DNA of 64,000 bases from Lottia gigantea. Lineage: Eukaryota > Mollusca > Gastropoda > Lottiidae. The stretch lies in NCBI RefSeq assembly GCF_000327385.1, contig NW_008707965.1:500787-564786 (forward strand), given 5' to 3'. A program made the position numbers and the translations under genes. The notes beneath the pieces are model-generated. The model made no database searches. It saw nothing but the letters and a program-made list of their open reading frames with translations, and was not told where the DNA came from. This document shows, piece by piece, positions 63,713-64,000 of this stretch (position 1 is the stretch's first letter; every line of letters begins with the position of its first letter).

Positions 63713-64000
63713 ATGAGCGTTGAACTCGATGTTTATATCAACGTCTCCATATGTACCGAGGGCCGTGTCACAAAACGAACTATAGTGCGTGCCTCTGATG
63801 ACGAAAATGTTGGTAATTTGCTGACGCGCTTCGGATGGCAGGACACAGAAGAAGTAACCGTCTCCAGCGTTAAAGCTGGTATCGAAATAGACCATGAAAC
63901 TACCGATGTAGAGATAGTTACACCCGTAGCAGTTTTAAGACAATTTAATTTTAAATCCATAAGGTTTAATCTGGTGTCAAAGAATGATAAACAATGTGCT
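63713..64000 (+). CDS. Unidentified protein, N-terminal 96 residues (cut by window end)
   Basis: An ATG with A at -3, 12 nt after an in-frame stop, opens a frame that stays open for 96 codons to the window edge. Codon use looks genuine and GC is well above the flanking DNA. The protein begins MSVELDVYINVSICTEG and continues with alternating hydrophobic beta-like segments and acidic turns (ASDDENVGNLLTRFGW, ETTDVEIVTPVAVLRQF). That could be a small beta-rich or ubiquitin-like fold, but this is a guess. There is no signal peptide, membrane helix or known motif. I do not recognise the family. Confidence 0.65.
   Translation, partial: MSVELDVYINVSICTEGRVTKRTIVRASDDENVGNLLTRFGWQDTEEVTVSSVKAGIEIDHETTDVEIVTPVAVLRQFNFKSIRFNLVSKNDKQCA

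Overview
The window is AT-rich animal nuclear DNA with long introns, GT-AG splice sites, phase-symmetric EGF exons and many short DNA transposons. Nothing prokaryotic is present. I infer a lophotrochozoan, most likely a mollusc. The reasons are a GTCC-rich, ~161-bp tandem-core element resembling the bivalve 'pearl'/Helentron-type repeats, a tRNA-derived SINE of molluscan type, and intron-rich genes of general bilaterian families. This assignment is inference, not a database result.

Layout. 1-3,527: upstream sequence with no gene I recognise. 3,528-11,818 (+): an eight-exon gene for a secreted protein of about 1,995 residues. Its 5.2-kb third exon encodes about 42 copies of a two-cysteine hairpin unit, followed by three EGF/calcium-binding-EGF pairs. 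12.3-12.5 kb: a CpG-richer block with CRE-like and E2F-like sites, probably the promoter of the next gene. 13,297-24,921 (+): a complete 15-exon SLC37A1/A2-type sugar-phosphate exchanger (516 residues) with an AT-rich 3' flank to about 27.6 kb. 29,863-33,688 (-): a convergent seven-exon gene for a ~250-residue beta-trefoil-like protein. 35,206-37,342 (+): out at first (OAF), four exons, 269 residues, head-to-head with the trefoil gene. 37.5-63.7 kb: about 26 kb with no recognisable coding exon except a possible tiny first exon at 40,156-40,172. It carries a 665-bp PIF/Harbinger-type element, TIR elements and local duplications. 63,713-end (+): the start of an unidentified gene cut by the window edge.

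The genes do not form a pathway: two are secreted or matrix proteins, one is an ER-type transporter and one looks cytosolic.

Two observations stand out. (1) The hairpin-repeat protein: I do not recognise the repeat as a named domain. (2) In two unrelated genes (SLC37A2-like and beta-trefoil), the last ~30 nt of one exon plus the first 7-10 nt of its intron have been tandemly amplified into the intron. This produces arrays of 15 and 5 decoy exon ends, nearly all with an intact 5' splice site. The two arrays share period (40 and 38 bp), unit composition and position.
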